Assembly (NCBI RefSeq): GCF_029946515.1
Contig: NZ_JARZHH010000053.1
Span: 1 to 64,000 of the forward strand
Length of the DNA: 64,000 bases
Origin: Polyangium sp. 6x1
GTDB lineage: Bacteria > Myxococcota_A > Polyangia > Polyangiales > Polyangiaceae
Direction of reading: 5' to 3'
Shown here: one piece after another, positions 52,201 through 59,948 of the stretch
Position numbering within the stretch: position 1 is the stretch's first letter
How the letters are laid out: each line of letters starts with the position of its first letter
Position numbers and translations under genes: made by a program
Notes under the pieces: generated by a model
What the model was told of the DNA's origin: nothing
What the model saw: the letters and a program-made list of their open reading frames with translations, nothing else
The model's database searches: none

Positions 52201-54061
52201 GCTCCAGCGGACGTGGAAGATGCTCGACGCGCAGAGCTGCGTCTCGCTCTCGGAAGAGCAGGTGCAGCGCATGAAGCCGGCCGACTGGGACGAGGCGCGC
52301 CTCGGCAAGTGGGACCCGCTGCTCGACGGCCTGATCGTCAAGGTCAACGGCGAGTACTCCAAGTGCAAGATGCGCAAGGTCGACTACATGCCGTGGCAGT
52401 CGATGCGCGACAACGGTCAGGACTTCGCCCGTCGTTGGAGCTCCGTCGATGCGGCGAAGCGCACGCGCGTTCCCTACGGCTTCGCCACGGACCGCTGGGC
52501 CGACCTCGGCAACGTCGCCGTCTACCGCCACGACAACGGCGCGGACGTCTACGAGCTCTTCAACTTCTTCATCACGCAGCAGGAAGTCGGGCACATCTTC
52601 GACAACTACCGCCGCAACCGGCAGAGCTTCAGCGTCCGCGCTTCGGCGATGCGCACGCTCGAGCGGTACAACACGAAGATGCGCGACGCGGCCAAGGGCC
52701 TCGGCTTGCTCGTGAACATCTACCGTGACTTCGCGCTCGAGTCCGGCTTCGACTTCAACTCGGAGTGGCCCTCGATCGCGAAGCAGTTCTACCAGGACAA
52801 CATCCTGGCCTCGGGCCTCGCGTTCGATCACTTCGCGCGCCAGGTCGCTCGCCCGCAGCCCGGCAACCACCAGAAGATCGCGAACGACCTCGTCCTGCGC
52901 TCGACGGACGACACCTACGCGACGCCGGGTCCCACGGTCCTCGCCGTGCCGAACGGCGCGACGGGGTATCGCTCGGACAACAGCCCCGCGGGCCCCGCGT
53001 CGATCGGCATCGGCGGCAAGTTGCTCGAGAACCGCCTCGCGGAGGACAAGGGCAACGACTACGACTCCGAGTACACGATGAACGCCGGGTCGTATTACGA
53101 CAAGGCCTGGGCCTCGATGCTGATGACCGAGTCGGTCGACAACTTCATCAGCGCCTCGCGCCTGGACTTCCTCGACGCTCGTTACCGCGCGGTCTCGCTC
53201 GCGGACGTGTTCCCCGAGGGCTATCGTCGGTGGCTGGCGAACAACCTGACCGGCGACGACATGCTCAAGGGCTCGTGGGTCAAGGCGAACAACAACACGC
53301 CCGTCACCGATGCGCAGAAGTTCCCGACGACGCCGCTCGGCTGGACGAGCTGGTGGCCGGCGGAGGGCCCGCAGGTCTGCTTCCCCGGCCAGGGGTCGAC
53401 GGTCTGCTCGGCGGTCGGCTGGGATCCGGGCGTCTTCGAGGGCGAGTCGGTCAACGTCGACACGCTCATGCCCATCGACGGCCAGATCGGCTGGGAGCAG
53501 CAGAAGTTCCTCATCGCCTGGACGATGAACTACCTGCCCGAGAACCAGCAGCAGTGGTGGATCAACATGCTCCGCCTGTGGGAGCAGGGCGTGGACGGCG
53601 ATCCCGAGTTCGGCAACCGCGTCGAGTTCCACGATCCGACGGGCAAGGTGTACATCGCCAAGTCCTACGGCACCGAGGTCCTCTTCCCGGGCACGAAGTA
53701 CGAGAAGACCGTCCAGAAGGGCATTTCGGCGCGCGTCCTGCAGTACGCGAACGAGCTGCTCCAGCAGGCGTACGTGGTCGACGAGATCGACTTCGACAAC
53801 GACGGCACGGTCGACTGGTACAAGGCGCGGCTCAACGCGGACACGACGTCGCCGAACTACGGCGCGCCGCTCGTCAAGTTCGACTCGACGATCCAGTCGT
53901 CGGCCGATCGTTGCACCGCCGCTGACAACACCGGCTGCACCTGCACGGCGAACCGCGCTTGCGTGAAGCTCTCGCGGTACGTCGAGGTGCCGTTCTTCAT
54001 CCGTCAGGCCCTCTCGGCGTACGGCCTTGCGGACCCGACGATGAAGGGCATCTACGACTGA
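49232..54061 (+). CDS. Very large zinc metalloprotease lipoprotein (metzincin)
   Basis: 1609 residues from ATG 49232, with AAGGAGG at 49219-49225. A lipoprotein signal ends in GALGC (Cys at about 26). The first ~800 residues have no recognised domain but are rich in Asp, Tyr and Trp. The catalytic HEMGHSIGLRH is at 838-848 (zinc ligands His838, His842, His848; Glu839), with a Met-turn candidate SIMEY at residue 916. This is the metzincin pattern. Further ~650 residues follow, with paired cysteines near the end (CTCTANRAC). Such large zinc-dependent metalloproteases are common in myxobacteria and should act at the cell surface on proteins, perhaps in predation. The gene is monocistronic: 185 bases upstream, a strong terminator downstream. 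Confidence 0.87.
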   Translation: MRWMRIRVAFVATLGLLAGGALGCAEERDPINRVQANALAKSFFVGEDLHSDADNPEFWSQGTVVDVGYGAAQDGLFTSTYAQPVARLKWQITEDLLIGRLSYERIQDTDGKKGVGPSTDQGVIVVAYPIQSHFDIRYEYNPTTGEEMNILVENGSDRPWYDREYFRVDWSRNLNTDSYDFDTLSMLGVYGGVDYEPMDYYVSDPNDPDAPHFDPETGYFDVTNKAFAKPKMIDLSHLGWGIDKFPACFLDNDFFGGSAPSGTCNPVELTIRQSFRRVVDRDYEPVNWDGKRFSAYGAFTVDRSGYARNYGMSDDKWYRFAARYNIWERSHYYADLDKMTGEIPCFVPEKTLAGDDPHRDLDGNGTEDECEEVTQRTGVAGSRCDEFKQRCTMPYRMRKEVPQPWYYTKESDQSYFESTDWATHEWDVAMRAAVMSSRNAECKATGGDPGACDGQYPMYHGQMDDNWDLIQLSREVDACRAGKTNDGRNCEAIADQLGNERGMDPGVIAVAKMPQMIMLCHSPVLETDDPACGPAGRTVRMGDLRYHQINVIPTPQTPSPWGIMTDSDDPLTGEKIAASANVWSHVTDLFSQGLVDQMRYLNGELSTDDVTEGTYVKDWAIASEAAGGTGVLPQMSQADLSRRVLGGAGVMPDKMKAVESGEGSIVTKPEFAEALENVKHMVQDVRADAFAPSANRPVYEARRMHAAGSPMEAQLTTKAMQQLAGTEKLPLNDAVMNFASPLRGNHPQVQRDIARMKEIALAERGMCIMQATFPSPIGLTSLDKAIQAKFKDAINPRTGAPYGTFADPMANTKQDQLDRSEAIRHWLAQKAHYSVIAHEMGHSIGLRHNFVSSSDAWGFRPQYWQLRTKNGKVTAACNDLKSEADSENCIGPRYFDQVTANERDQLLTMFMHQSIMEYGGEVTQDFLGLSAYDFAAARMFYGQTVAVHADADMNADKPIGRAALDKMDGFGGIIGYQYTSNGSANIHYSQLQRTWKMLDAQSCVSLSEEQVQRMKPADWDEARLGKWDPLLDGLIVKVNGEYSKCKMRKVDYMPWQSMRDNGQDFARRWSSVDAAKRTRVPYGFATDRWADLGNVAVYRHDNGADVYELFNFFITQQEVGHIFDNYRRNRQSFSVRASAMRTLERYNTKMRDAAKGLGLLVNIYRDFALESGFDFNSEWPSIAKQFYQDNILASGLAFDHFARQVARPQPGNHQKIANDLVLRSTDDTYATPGPTVLAVPNGATGYRSDNSPAGPASIGIGGKLLENRLAEDKGNDYDSEYTMNAGSYYDKAWASMLMTESVDNFISASRLDFLDARYRAVSLADVFPEGYRRWLANNLTGDDMLKGSWVKANNNTPVTDAQKFPTTPLGWTSWWPAEGPQVCFPGQGSTVCSAVGWDPGVFEGESVNVDTLMPIDGQIGWEQQKFLIAWTMNYLPENQQQWWINMLRLWEQGVDGDPEFGNRVEFHDPTGKVYIAKSYGTEVLFPGTKYEKTVQKGISARVLQYANELLQQAYVVDEIDFDNDGTVDWYKARLNADTTSPNYGAPLVKFDSTIQSSADRCTAADNTGCTCTANRACVKLSRYVEVPFFIRQALSAYGLADPTMKGIYD

Positions 54062-54131
54062 TCCAAGCCACCTCCCCCCACCCCTCTCCGCTCGGGAGAG
54101 GGGCCGGGGGTGAGGGGATCGATCCAAAAAG

Positions 54132-54161
54132 AAAGGCCACGGGATCCGTCCCGTGGCCTTT
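54132..54161 (+). terminator. Strong intrinsic terminator of the metalloprotease gene
   Basis: A 13-bp perfect stem (54132-54144 with 54149-54161, loop tccg) is preceded by an A run and followed by T residues (tttctttg), so it can work in both directions, also for the converging FHA gene ending at 54215. Just before it (54075-54117) lies a ctctccgctcgggagag hairpin whose core recurs near 55350-55370. Confidence 0.85.
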
Positions 54162-54214
54162 TTCTTTGCGTGTGCAGCGGCCGGTTTGTCCGGGCGCGCG
54201 TTTGTCCGGACGCG

Positions 54215-55153
54215 TCAGCCCTTCCGCAGATACCCCGCGGCGATCAGCTTGATGACGGCCTGGGTCGTATCGAGATCCGTCGCGTGGCTCTTGTTCAGCA
54301 CGACGGCGAGGTGCCCGTGGTTGTACGCGAGCTGGAAGACCTCGATCTCCGTCGGCGAGAGCTCACGCAGCGCGGGCCCGAGCGGGTGCGGCACGTTGAG
54401 GCGCGTGTCGAGATCCGGCAGCTTGTGCCGGAGCGCGTTGAGCTCGTCGATCTGCCGCAGGCCCTCCATCAGGAGCTCCTGCACCGAGAGGTTGATCGTC
54501 ACCGGCAGCGTGCGGTCCTCGGGCGGATCGAAGTCGAACGTCCCGCGTGTCCACGCGAGGATGCGGATCGCGGCCTTCAGCGGCGGCACGTCGTCCTCGT
54601 TGATCTCCGCGTACGTGACGATGCCTCGGTGCAGGAAGATCTTTCCGACGTCGTCATCCGACGTGATCACGAGGACGCCGCTCTTCTTCGAGGTCCCGAG
54701 CAGCTGCAGGAGGTCGGGCAGCGGGATCTCCTCGATCGCGCCGGACATCGAGCGCGCGGGGCCGCGGGGCGCCACGGAGGGGCGCGGCGGCTCCACCTTG
54801 CGGCGCGAGCCGGCGGCGGCGGCGGCGGCATCGGCCGAAACCACCTTGAGGATGCTCGTGCCGATGAGCACGCGGTCGCCTTCCTTGAGCGCGCTCTTCT
54901 GGATCTTCTCGCCGTTCACGAACGTGCCGTTCGTCGAGCCGAGATCCTCGATCGTGAGGTCCGTGTTCGAGAGCAAGAAGCGCGCGTGCCTGCGCGAGAC
55001 CATCTCCTCGACGAGGACGATGCCCGCGTCGCTCGCGCGCCCGACGACGAGCTCCTGCGCGTCCTGCAGCGGGATCTCGCCACCCTGGTACTTTCCCGAG
55101 ATGAAGCGCAGAACGAGCCGCGACGGAGACGTCATGTGTGGAGCTTGTTCCAT
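54215..55153 (-). CDS. FHA and DUF4388 (PATAN) domain protein, paralogue
   Basis: 312 residues from ATG 55153, chosen because its N-terminus aligns with that of the paralogue at 32026 (LRFISGKYQGGE follows at the same distance). The FHA domain (about 10-105) has VGRASDAGIVL, SRRHARF and DLGSTNGTFVNG. An Ala-rich linker leads to DUF4388 with AIEEIPLPDLLQLLGTSKKSGVLVI. The C-terminal helical region SVQELLMEGLRQIDELNALRHKLP is nearly the same as in the paralogue. It is likely to recognise phosphothreonine on partner proteins. No kinase is adjacent. The 225 bases upstream hold a copy of the ctcgggagag repeat and nothing else I recognise. Confidence 0.82.
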   Translation of the reverse strand: MEQAPHMTSPSRLVLRFISGKYQGGEIPLQDAQELVVGRASDAGIVLVEEMVSRRHARFLLSNTDLTIEDLGSTNGTFVNGEKIQKSALKEGDRVLIGTSILKVVSADAAAAAAGSRRKVEPPRPSVAPRGPARSMSGAIEEIPLPDLLQLLGTSKKSGVLVITSDDDVGKIFLHRGIVTYAEINEDDVPPLKAAIRILAWTRGTFDFDPPEDRTLPVTINLSVQELLMEGLRQIDELNALRHKLPDLDTRLNVPHPLGPALRELSPTEIEVFQLAYNHGHLAVVLNKSHATDLDTTQAVIKLIAAGYLRKG

Positions 55154-55378
55154 GTGCGTGGAAACCGAGCACGAGCCACTGCCACGCTCGGTCCGACATT
55201 GTGCATCGTGAGACTCTTGGGGTCATCCATCAAAACGACGCGGGCGTAGCGCCCGGGGCGCGGTGTTTCCGCTGCGATCGTGACGCCGCGGAAGCTCGCG
55301 TGCACGACGCGAACCCCATTTCACGTGAGGTGGGATCGCCACGATCGCGCCCCTCACCGCTCGGGAGAGGGGGTGCGG
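55154..55378. other. Intergenic region with a ctcgggagag repeat
   Basis: No gene is apparent. At about 55347-55373 a segment containing ccgctcgggagaggggg resembles 54080-54105. Its position just after the stop of the minus-strand gene at 55379, as after the metalloprotease gene on the plus strand, suggests a repeated 3'-end element. Confidence 0.45.
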
Positions 55379-57949
55379 CTAACGGCTCCGGCGCCTCCGC
55401 AGCGCGAGCGCCGCGCCGGCGAGCCCGAGCGCCCAGGCGAGGGGATCCGTCGACGACGGCGACTTCCCGGTCGAGCACGCGCCGCCGGTGATCACGAAGC
55501 CCTCGGGGGGCGCTTGTCCGCCGCTGCCTGCGGCTCCGCCTTGTCCGCCGCTTCCACCGGCGCCTGCCGAGCCGCCTGCGCCGCCTGCGCCCGCGGAGCC
55601 GCCCATTCCGCCTGCGCCGCCGGCACCACCTGCGCCGCCGGCACCGCCTGCGCCAGCCATGCCGCCTGCGCCGCCCATGCCGCCCGTGCCCGAAGAGACC
55701 GTGTCGTCGCTCGGATCGTTCGGGTCTCCTTCGCCCGGATCCACCGCGCCGTCCTTGTCCTTGTCCTCCTCGCCGTCGGGGATGCCGCCGTTGTCCGTGT
55801 CGGCGTCGAGCGGATCGGTCGTCGTCGCGCCCATGTCCGCGTCGGGCACGCAGTTGCCGGCGGCGGGGTTCGTCCCGGGACCGCTGCAGTCGTAGCCCAT
55901 CTCCGTGCCGTCGAAGATCCCGTCGCCGTCGCTGTCCGGGTCGTTCGCGTTGTTCACGCCGTCGCCGTCGGTGTCGTCGCCCGGCAGCGGCTCTTGCCCG
56001 TCGGGCACGCCGTCGTTGTCCGTGTCGGCGTCGGTCGGGTCCGTGCCGAGGATGACCTCGACGTCGTCGGGCAACCCGTCGCCGTCGGTATCGTTGCAGC
56101 CCTCGTCGACGCTCCCGTCGCAGTCGTTGTCCTTCCCGTCGCACGTCTCCATGCCCGAGCTCACGCAGATGCATTGCTTCGGCGCCGGATCGCAGACGGG
56201 TTTGTCGCCGGGGCACTGGCTGTCCTCGGTGCAGCCCACGCACGCATTTGGATCGCTCGACGTGTCGCAGATCGGCGTCGCGCCGCCGCAATCGGCGTTC
56301 GTCGTGCACTCCTCGATCACCACGACCGTGGGCGGGTTGCCCGGCGAGACCCCGTTCCCGTCCGTCGGGAACGACGTGTACGGCGCGCCTTGCTCGCCCT
56401 CGCCGCTGATCGTCGCCTGGTTCGAGATGTTCGCGGGCGCGTTCGGCTCGATCTTCACGCGGAAGCGCACGAGCGCCGTCTCGCCGGGGGCCATCTTGCC
56501 GCCCGTGGCCGCGTTCGCACCCGCGCCGAGGCGCACCGTGACCGTGCGCGTGGCGGCCGTGTACTCGCCTTGATCGTCGCCCGCTTGATCCGTCTTCGGG
56601 CCGGCGTTCGCGCCTTGCACGATCTGGAGCGAGCCCGGCACGAACGACACGCCCACGGGCAGCGCGTCGTCGAGGCGCGTCTTGATCGACGTGTCGTTGC
56701 CGCTGTTCGTCACGGCGATCGTGTATTCGAGCTCGTCGCCGACGACGAGCTTGCCCGCGTTCACGTCCGACGCGGTCTTCGTCGAGGTCGAGTAATCGGG
56801 CAGCAGCGTGGAGATCGACGAGACGAAGCCGCCGATCCAGTAGATGTCGTTTGCGCCCGAAGCATTGCCGACCTGCACGTTCGCCGTCTTCTGGCCGGGC
56901 GTGATCTTCGTGGAGATGTCGACCACGTCGAGATCGATCCCGCTCATGCTGCCGGGCCCGCCCGTGAGCTGCGGCAGATCGCCGGCCGTGGTGACGGGCG
57001 CGCCGAGCCACGATCGCGAGGCGTTGAAGAAGTTCCCGCTCGGGTTCTGGGCGTCGATGATGTCGTTGGCGGCGCCGAGCACGCCCTCGCCGAAGCGCAG
57101 GTAATCGTTCTGGCCGGAAGAGCTCGCGACGTCGCCCTCGTAGGCGATGACGCCGAGCTTGCCGTCGATCGCCGCGCCCGGCACGGTGAAGCCCGAGAGC
57201 GCGAGCGTCTGCGGGGTTTGTCCGATCCGGTCGAAGCCGTCGTGCAGCGCGAGGTGGCGCGGCTTTTCCGAGGGCAGCTCGTAGAAGACCACGAGCCACC
57301 ACGCGGCGAAGAGCCGGTCTTGCACGAGGCCGACGAAGCTGATCGAGTCGACGCCCGAGAGCCGGTACGCGCCTCCGCCCTGGGCCGTCACGAGCGCGGT
57401 CACGTCCGCGGTCGACTGGTAGAAGTACTCGGTCACGCCGCCCGAGACGTTCGTGCTCACGAGGCTCTCGTCCGCCGTGATCGCTTGCGAGAACGCGCCG
57501 GGGCGATCGAGCGTCACGCCCGTATCGGCCATGCCATTGTTGTCCCAGCGCGCGCCCCAGTAGAGGCGGGCGTACGTCACGGTCGCGCCGGGCGGAAGGG
57601 TGAGCACGGCGGTCGAGCGCTGGTCGGCCACGGCGACCGCCTCCGAGGCGGAGGCGCTGCCGGGGGCGGGCGCGTCCGCGCGCCAGTGGATATCGGGGGC
57701 GCCGTCGCCGCTGCCGTTGCACGCCACGTCGCCGACGATGGGCGCGACCCCGACGTTGCCGCACTCGTGTCCGAGCGTATTGCCGATCAGCCGAAAATCG
57801 CCGTGGCCGTCGAACTGTTTTCGCAGCTTGGGGGCGGCGAGGGCCGTCCCGGCGGGGAGGGCGGCGAGGGCCGCAGCGCCGAGCAGGGCGACGAGGCCGG
57901 CCCGGCCGAGGAAGCTTCGCCGGGGCGGGAGAGCGGAACGCGTGGACAT
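55379..57949 (-). CDS. Tat-type secreted protein with DUF11-like, MopE and calcium-type repeats and MYXO-CTERM tail
   Basis: 856 residues from the ATG of MSTRSALPPRRSFLG, preceded by GAGGTCC. The signal has a twin-arginine-like RRSFLG, then a hydrophobic core ending near ALA-AP (residue 39). The first ~400 residues form a domain of unknown family with YARLYWGARWDN. A DUF11-like repeat follows at about 400-540 (VTNSGNDTSIKTRLDDALPVG). Then come Cys-rich segments, one MopE motif (CDGKDNDCDGSVDE), and Asp-rich thrombospondin-3-like repeats (DTDGDGLPDD, DADTDNDGVPDG) that should bind calcium. A Gly/Ala linker leads to a Cys, a hydrophobic helix and RRRRSR. It is expected on the cell surface. The ligand is unknown. 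Confidence 0.82.
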   Translation of the reverse strand: MSTRSALPPRRSFLGRAGLVALLGAAALAALPAGTALAAPKLRKQFDGHGDFRLIGNTLGHECGNVGVAPIVGDVACNGSGDGAPDIHWRADAPAPGSASASEAVAVADQRSTAVLTLPPGATVTYARLYWGARWDNNGMADTGVTLDRPGAFSQAITADESLVSTNVSGGVTEYFYQSTADVTALVTAQGGGAYRLSGVDSISFVGLVQDRLFAAWWLVVFYELPSEKPRHLALHDGFDRIGQTPQTLALSGFTVPGAAIDGKLGVIAYEGDVASSSGQNDYLRFGEGVLGAANDIIDAQNPSGNFFNASRSWLGAPVTTAGDLPQLTGGPGSMSGIDLDVVDISTKITPGQKTANVQVGNASGANDIYWIGGFVSSISTLLPDYSTSTKTASDVNAGKLVVGDELEYTIAVTNSGNDTSIKTRLDDALPVGVSFVPGSLQIVQGANAGPKTDQAGDDQGEYTAATRTVTVRLGAGANAATGGKMAPGETALVRFRVKIEPNAPANISNQATISGEGEQGAPYTSFPTDGNGVSPGNPPTVVVIEECTTNADCGGATPICDTSSDPNACVGCTEDSQCPGDKPVCDPAPKQCICVSSGMETCDGKDNDCDGSVDEGCNDTDGDGLPDDVEVILGTDPTDADTDNDGVPDGQEPLPGDDTDGDGVNNANDPDSDGDGIFDGTEMGYDCSGPGTNPAAGNCVPDADMGATTTDPLDADTDNGGIPDGEEDKDKDGAVDPGEGDPNDPSDDTVSSGTGGMGGAGGMAGAGGAGGAGGAGGAGGMGGSAGAGGAGGSAGAGGSGGQGGAAGSGGQAPPEGFVITGGACSTGKSPSSTDPLAWALGLAGAALALRRRRSR

Positions 57950-58039
57950 GGGGCAAGGACCTCGCATTCCATCATGCCAGAGGTCGCCTGCCGCGCGCAT
58001 TCTTTTTGGAACGAGATCGCGGGGCTTTGGTCCGCGCGC

Positions 58040-59224
58040 TCAGAATGCGTTATGGCCGGTCAGCGCGTTGCCCAGGATCAGCGTGTGCACCTCGTCCGTG
58101 CCCTCGTACGTGTAGACGCTCTCGAGGTTCAGCGCGTGCCGAATGACGGGGTAGTCGAGCAGGATCCCGTTGCCGCCGAGCAGGCCGCGCGCCTTGCGGG
58201 CGGCGCGCAGCGCGAGGCCCACGTTGTTCTTCTTGCAGAAGGAGACCTGAACGGGCGTGATGCCGCCGGCGTCCTTGAGGCGCCCGAAATGCAGGGCGAG
58301 GATCTGGCCTTTGGCGATGTCCATGGCAATCTCCACGATTTGCTCCTGCACGAGCTGCTTCGCCGCGACGGGCTTTCCGAACTGCACGCGCTCGCGCGTG
58401 TACGAGAGCGCGGCGTCGTAACAGGCGCGCGCGGCGCCGAGCGCGCCCCAGGAGATGCCGAAGCGCGCTTGCGTCAGGCAGGAGAGCGGCCCCTTGAGCC
58501 CCACCACGCCGGGAAGCATGTTTTCCTTGGGCACGCGCGCCTCGTTCAGCACGATCTCGCCCGTGGGGCTCGCGCGTAGGCTCATTTTTCCGTGGATCGT
58601 GGGCGTCTCGAAGCCCTTCGTCCCGCGCTCGACGATGAACCCGCGGATGGACGCGGCGTCGCCGTCGTCGACCTTCGCCCATACCACGGCGAGATCGCAG
58701 ATCGGCGCGCTCGTGATCCACATCTTCGTCCCCGTGAGCACGTACGAATCGCCGTCGAGCCGCGCGCGCGTCTTCATCGAGCCGGGATCGCTGCCGGCGT
58801 CGGGCTCGGTCAGGCCGAAGCAGCCGATGAGCTCGGCGGCGGCCATTTTCGGCAGGTATTTGTTTTTCTGTTCCTCGGAGCCGAAGCGCCAGATCGGGTA
58901 CATCGCGAGCGAGCCCTGGACGCTGACGAAGCTCCTGAGCCCGCTGTCGCCGTACTCGAGCTCGGCGAGCGCGAGCCCGTAGGAGACGGCATTCATGCCG
59001 GCGCAGCCGTATCCCTTGAGCGAGGCGCCGAGCAGGCCCATCTGGGCGATCTCGGGGATGAGGTCGGTCGCGAACTGCTCCTTCGCGAAGAGCTCGGCGG
59101 CGCGCGGCAGATACCGCTCGCGCACGAACCTGCGCACGGTGTCGCGGATCATGCGCTCCTCGTCCGTGAGGAGGCCGTCGATGGCGATGAGGGCGTCGAG
59201 CGAGAGCGGCTCTTGGGGCGTCAT
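58040..59224 (-). CDS. gcdH: Acyl-CoA dehydrogenase, glutaryl-CoA dehydrogenase-like
   Basis: 394 residues from ATG 59224. FAD-dependent acyl-CoA dehydrogenase with the usual order: LTDEERMIRDTVRRFVRE, the substrate loop CFGLTEPDAGSDP, WITSAPICDLAVVWA and the base region YEGTDEVHTLILGNALTGHNAF. The segment RSFVSVQGSLAMYPIWRFGSEEQK and the YEGT...LILGxALTG end are the pattern of glutaryl-CoA dehydrogenase, which oxidises and decarboxylates glutaryl-CoA to crotonyl-CoA in lysine and tryptophan breakdown. Length (about 390-400) agrees. Specific assignment within the superfamily is moderate. It diverges from the hydrolase gene, with 97 bases between. Confidence 0.82.
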   Translation of the reverse strand: MTPQEPLSLDALIAIDGLLTDEERMIRDTVRRFVRERYLPRAAELFAKEQFATDLIPEIAQMGLLGASLKGYGCAGMNAVSYGLALAELEYGDSGLRSFVSVQGSLAMYPIWRFGSEEQKNKYLPKMAAAELIGCFGLTEPDAGSDPGSMKTRARLDGDSYVLTGTKMWITSAPICDLAVVWAKVDDGDAASIRGFIVERGTKGFETPTIHGKMSLRASPTGEIVLNEARVPKENMLPGVVGLKGPLSCLTQARFGISWGALGAARACYDAALSYTRERVQFGKPVAAKQLVQEQIVEIAMDIAKGQILALHFGRLKDAGGITPVQVSFCKKNNVGLALRAARKARGLLGGNGILLDYPVIRHALNLESVYTYEGTDEVHTLILGNALTGHNAF

Positions 59225-59321
59225 GGTCGGAGGCGTGTGTAGCCCGGATGGCGGGCGCGGGGAAGGGGGCGTCGCGGCGCGCGCCGCACGATCACGACAA
59301 TCCACGTGTTATGGATGCTGC

Positions 59322-59948
59322 ATGCGCCCCAAGGACGGCACATTTTTCCTTCCTGGCCCGGCCGGCCGCATCGAGGCCGTGCTCAAGCGCCACCCGAGCG
59401 CCACGGCGGCGGCCGTCGTTTGCCATCCGCACCCGCAGTTCGGCGGCACGTTCTACAACAAGGTCGTTTCCCGGGCCACGCGCGCCCTCCACGCCGCGGG
59501 GGCCACGGTCCTGCGCTTTCATTTTCGCGGCGTCGAGGCGAGCGAGGGCCATTTCGACGGCGGCGCGGGCGAGGTCGACGACGCCCGCGCGGCGCTCGAT
59601 TTCCTCGCCCCCGAGCACAGCCGGCTCCTCGTCGCCGGTTACTCTTTCGGCGCCTGGGTCGGCCTGCGCGCCGGCGCGGCGGATCCGCGCGTGGAGGCGC
59701 TGATCGGCATCGGCATTCCCATCAACGTCTACGATTTCTCCTACCTCCGCGAGGCGCGGAAGCCGCTGCTCCTGATCCAAGGCGATCGCGACGAATGGGG
59801 CGACATCGACGCGGTCCGCGCGTTCGCGCGCGAGCTTTCCGGGCCGGTCACGCTGGAGGTGCTCCCCGGGGCAAACCATTCCCTCGCGGAGCACCTCGAG
59901 ACGATGACGCAGAAGATCTCCGAATTCGTCGCGCGTCGCTCAGACTGA
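59322..59948 (+). CDS. Alpha/beta hydrolase
   Basis: 208 residues from ATG 59322. Small alpha/beta hydrolase with nucleophile Ser108 in GYSFG, acid Asp157 in QGDRDEWGD and His186 in GANHSLAEH. CHPHPQFGGTFYNKVV and LRFHFRGVEASEG match the family of short cytoplasmic hydrolases with an HPHP motif. There is no signal peptide. The substrate is unknown. Its 3' end overlaps the converging acyl-AMP ligase gene by 9 bases. Confidence 0.82.
   Translation: MRPKDGTFFLPGPAGRIEAVLKRHPSATAAAVVCHPHPQFGGTFYNKVVSRATRALHAAGATVLRFHFRGVEASEGHFDGGAGEVDDARAALDFLAPEHSRLLVAGYSFGAWVGLRAGAADPRVEALIGIGIPINVYDFSYLREARKPLLLIQGDRDEWGDIDAVRAFARELSGPVTLEVLPGANHSLAEHLETMTQKISEFVARRSD

Noticed and set aside
49058-54127. 1689-residue minus-strand frame opposite the metalloprotease
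   Set aside because: Shadow frame from GC-rich third positions; the plus strand has a strong ribosome site, lipobox and the HExxH motif.
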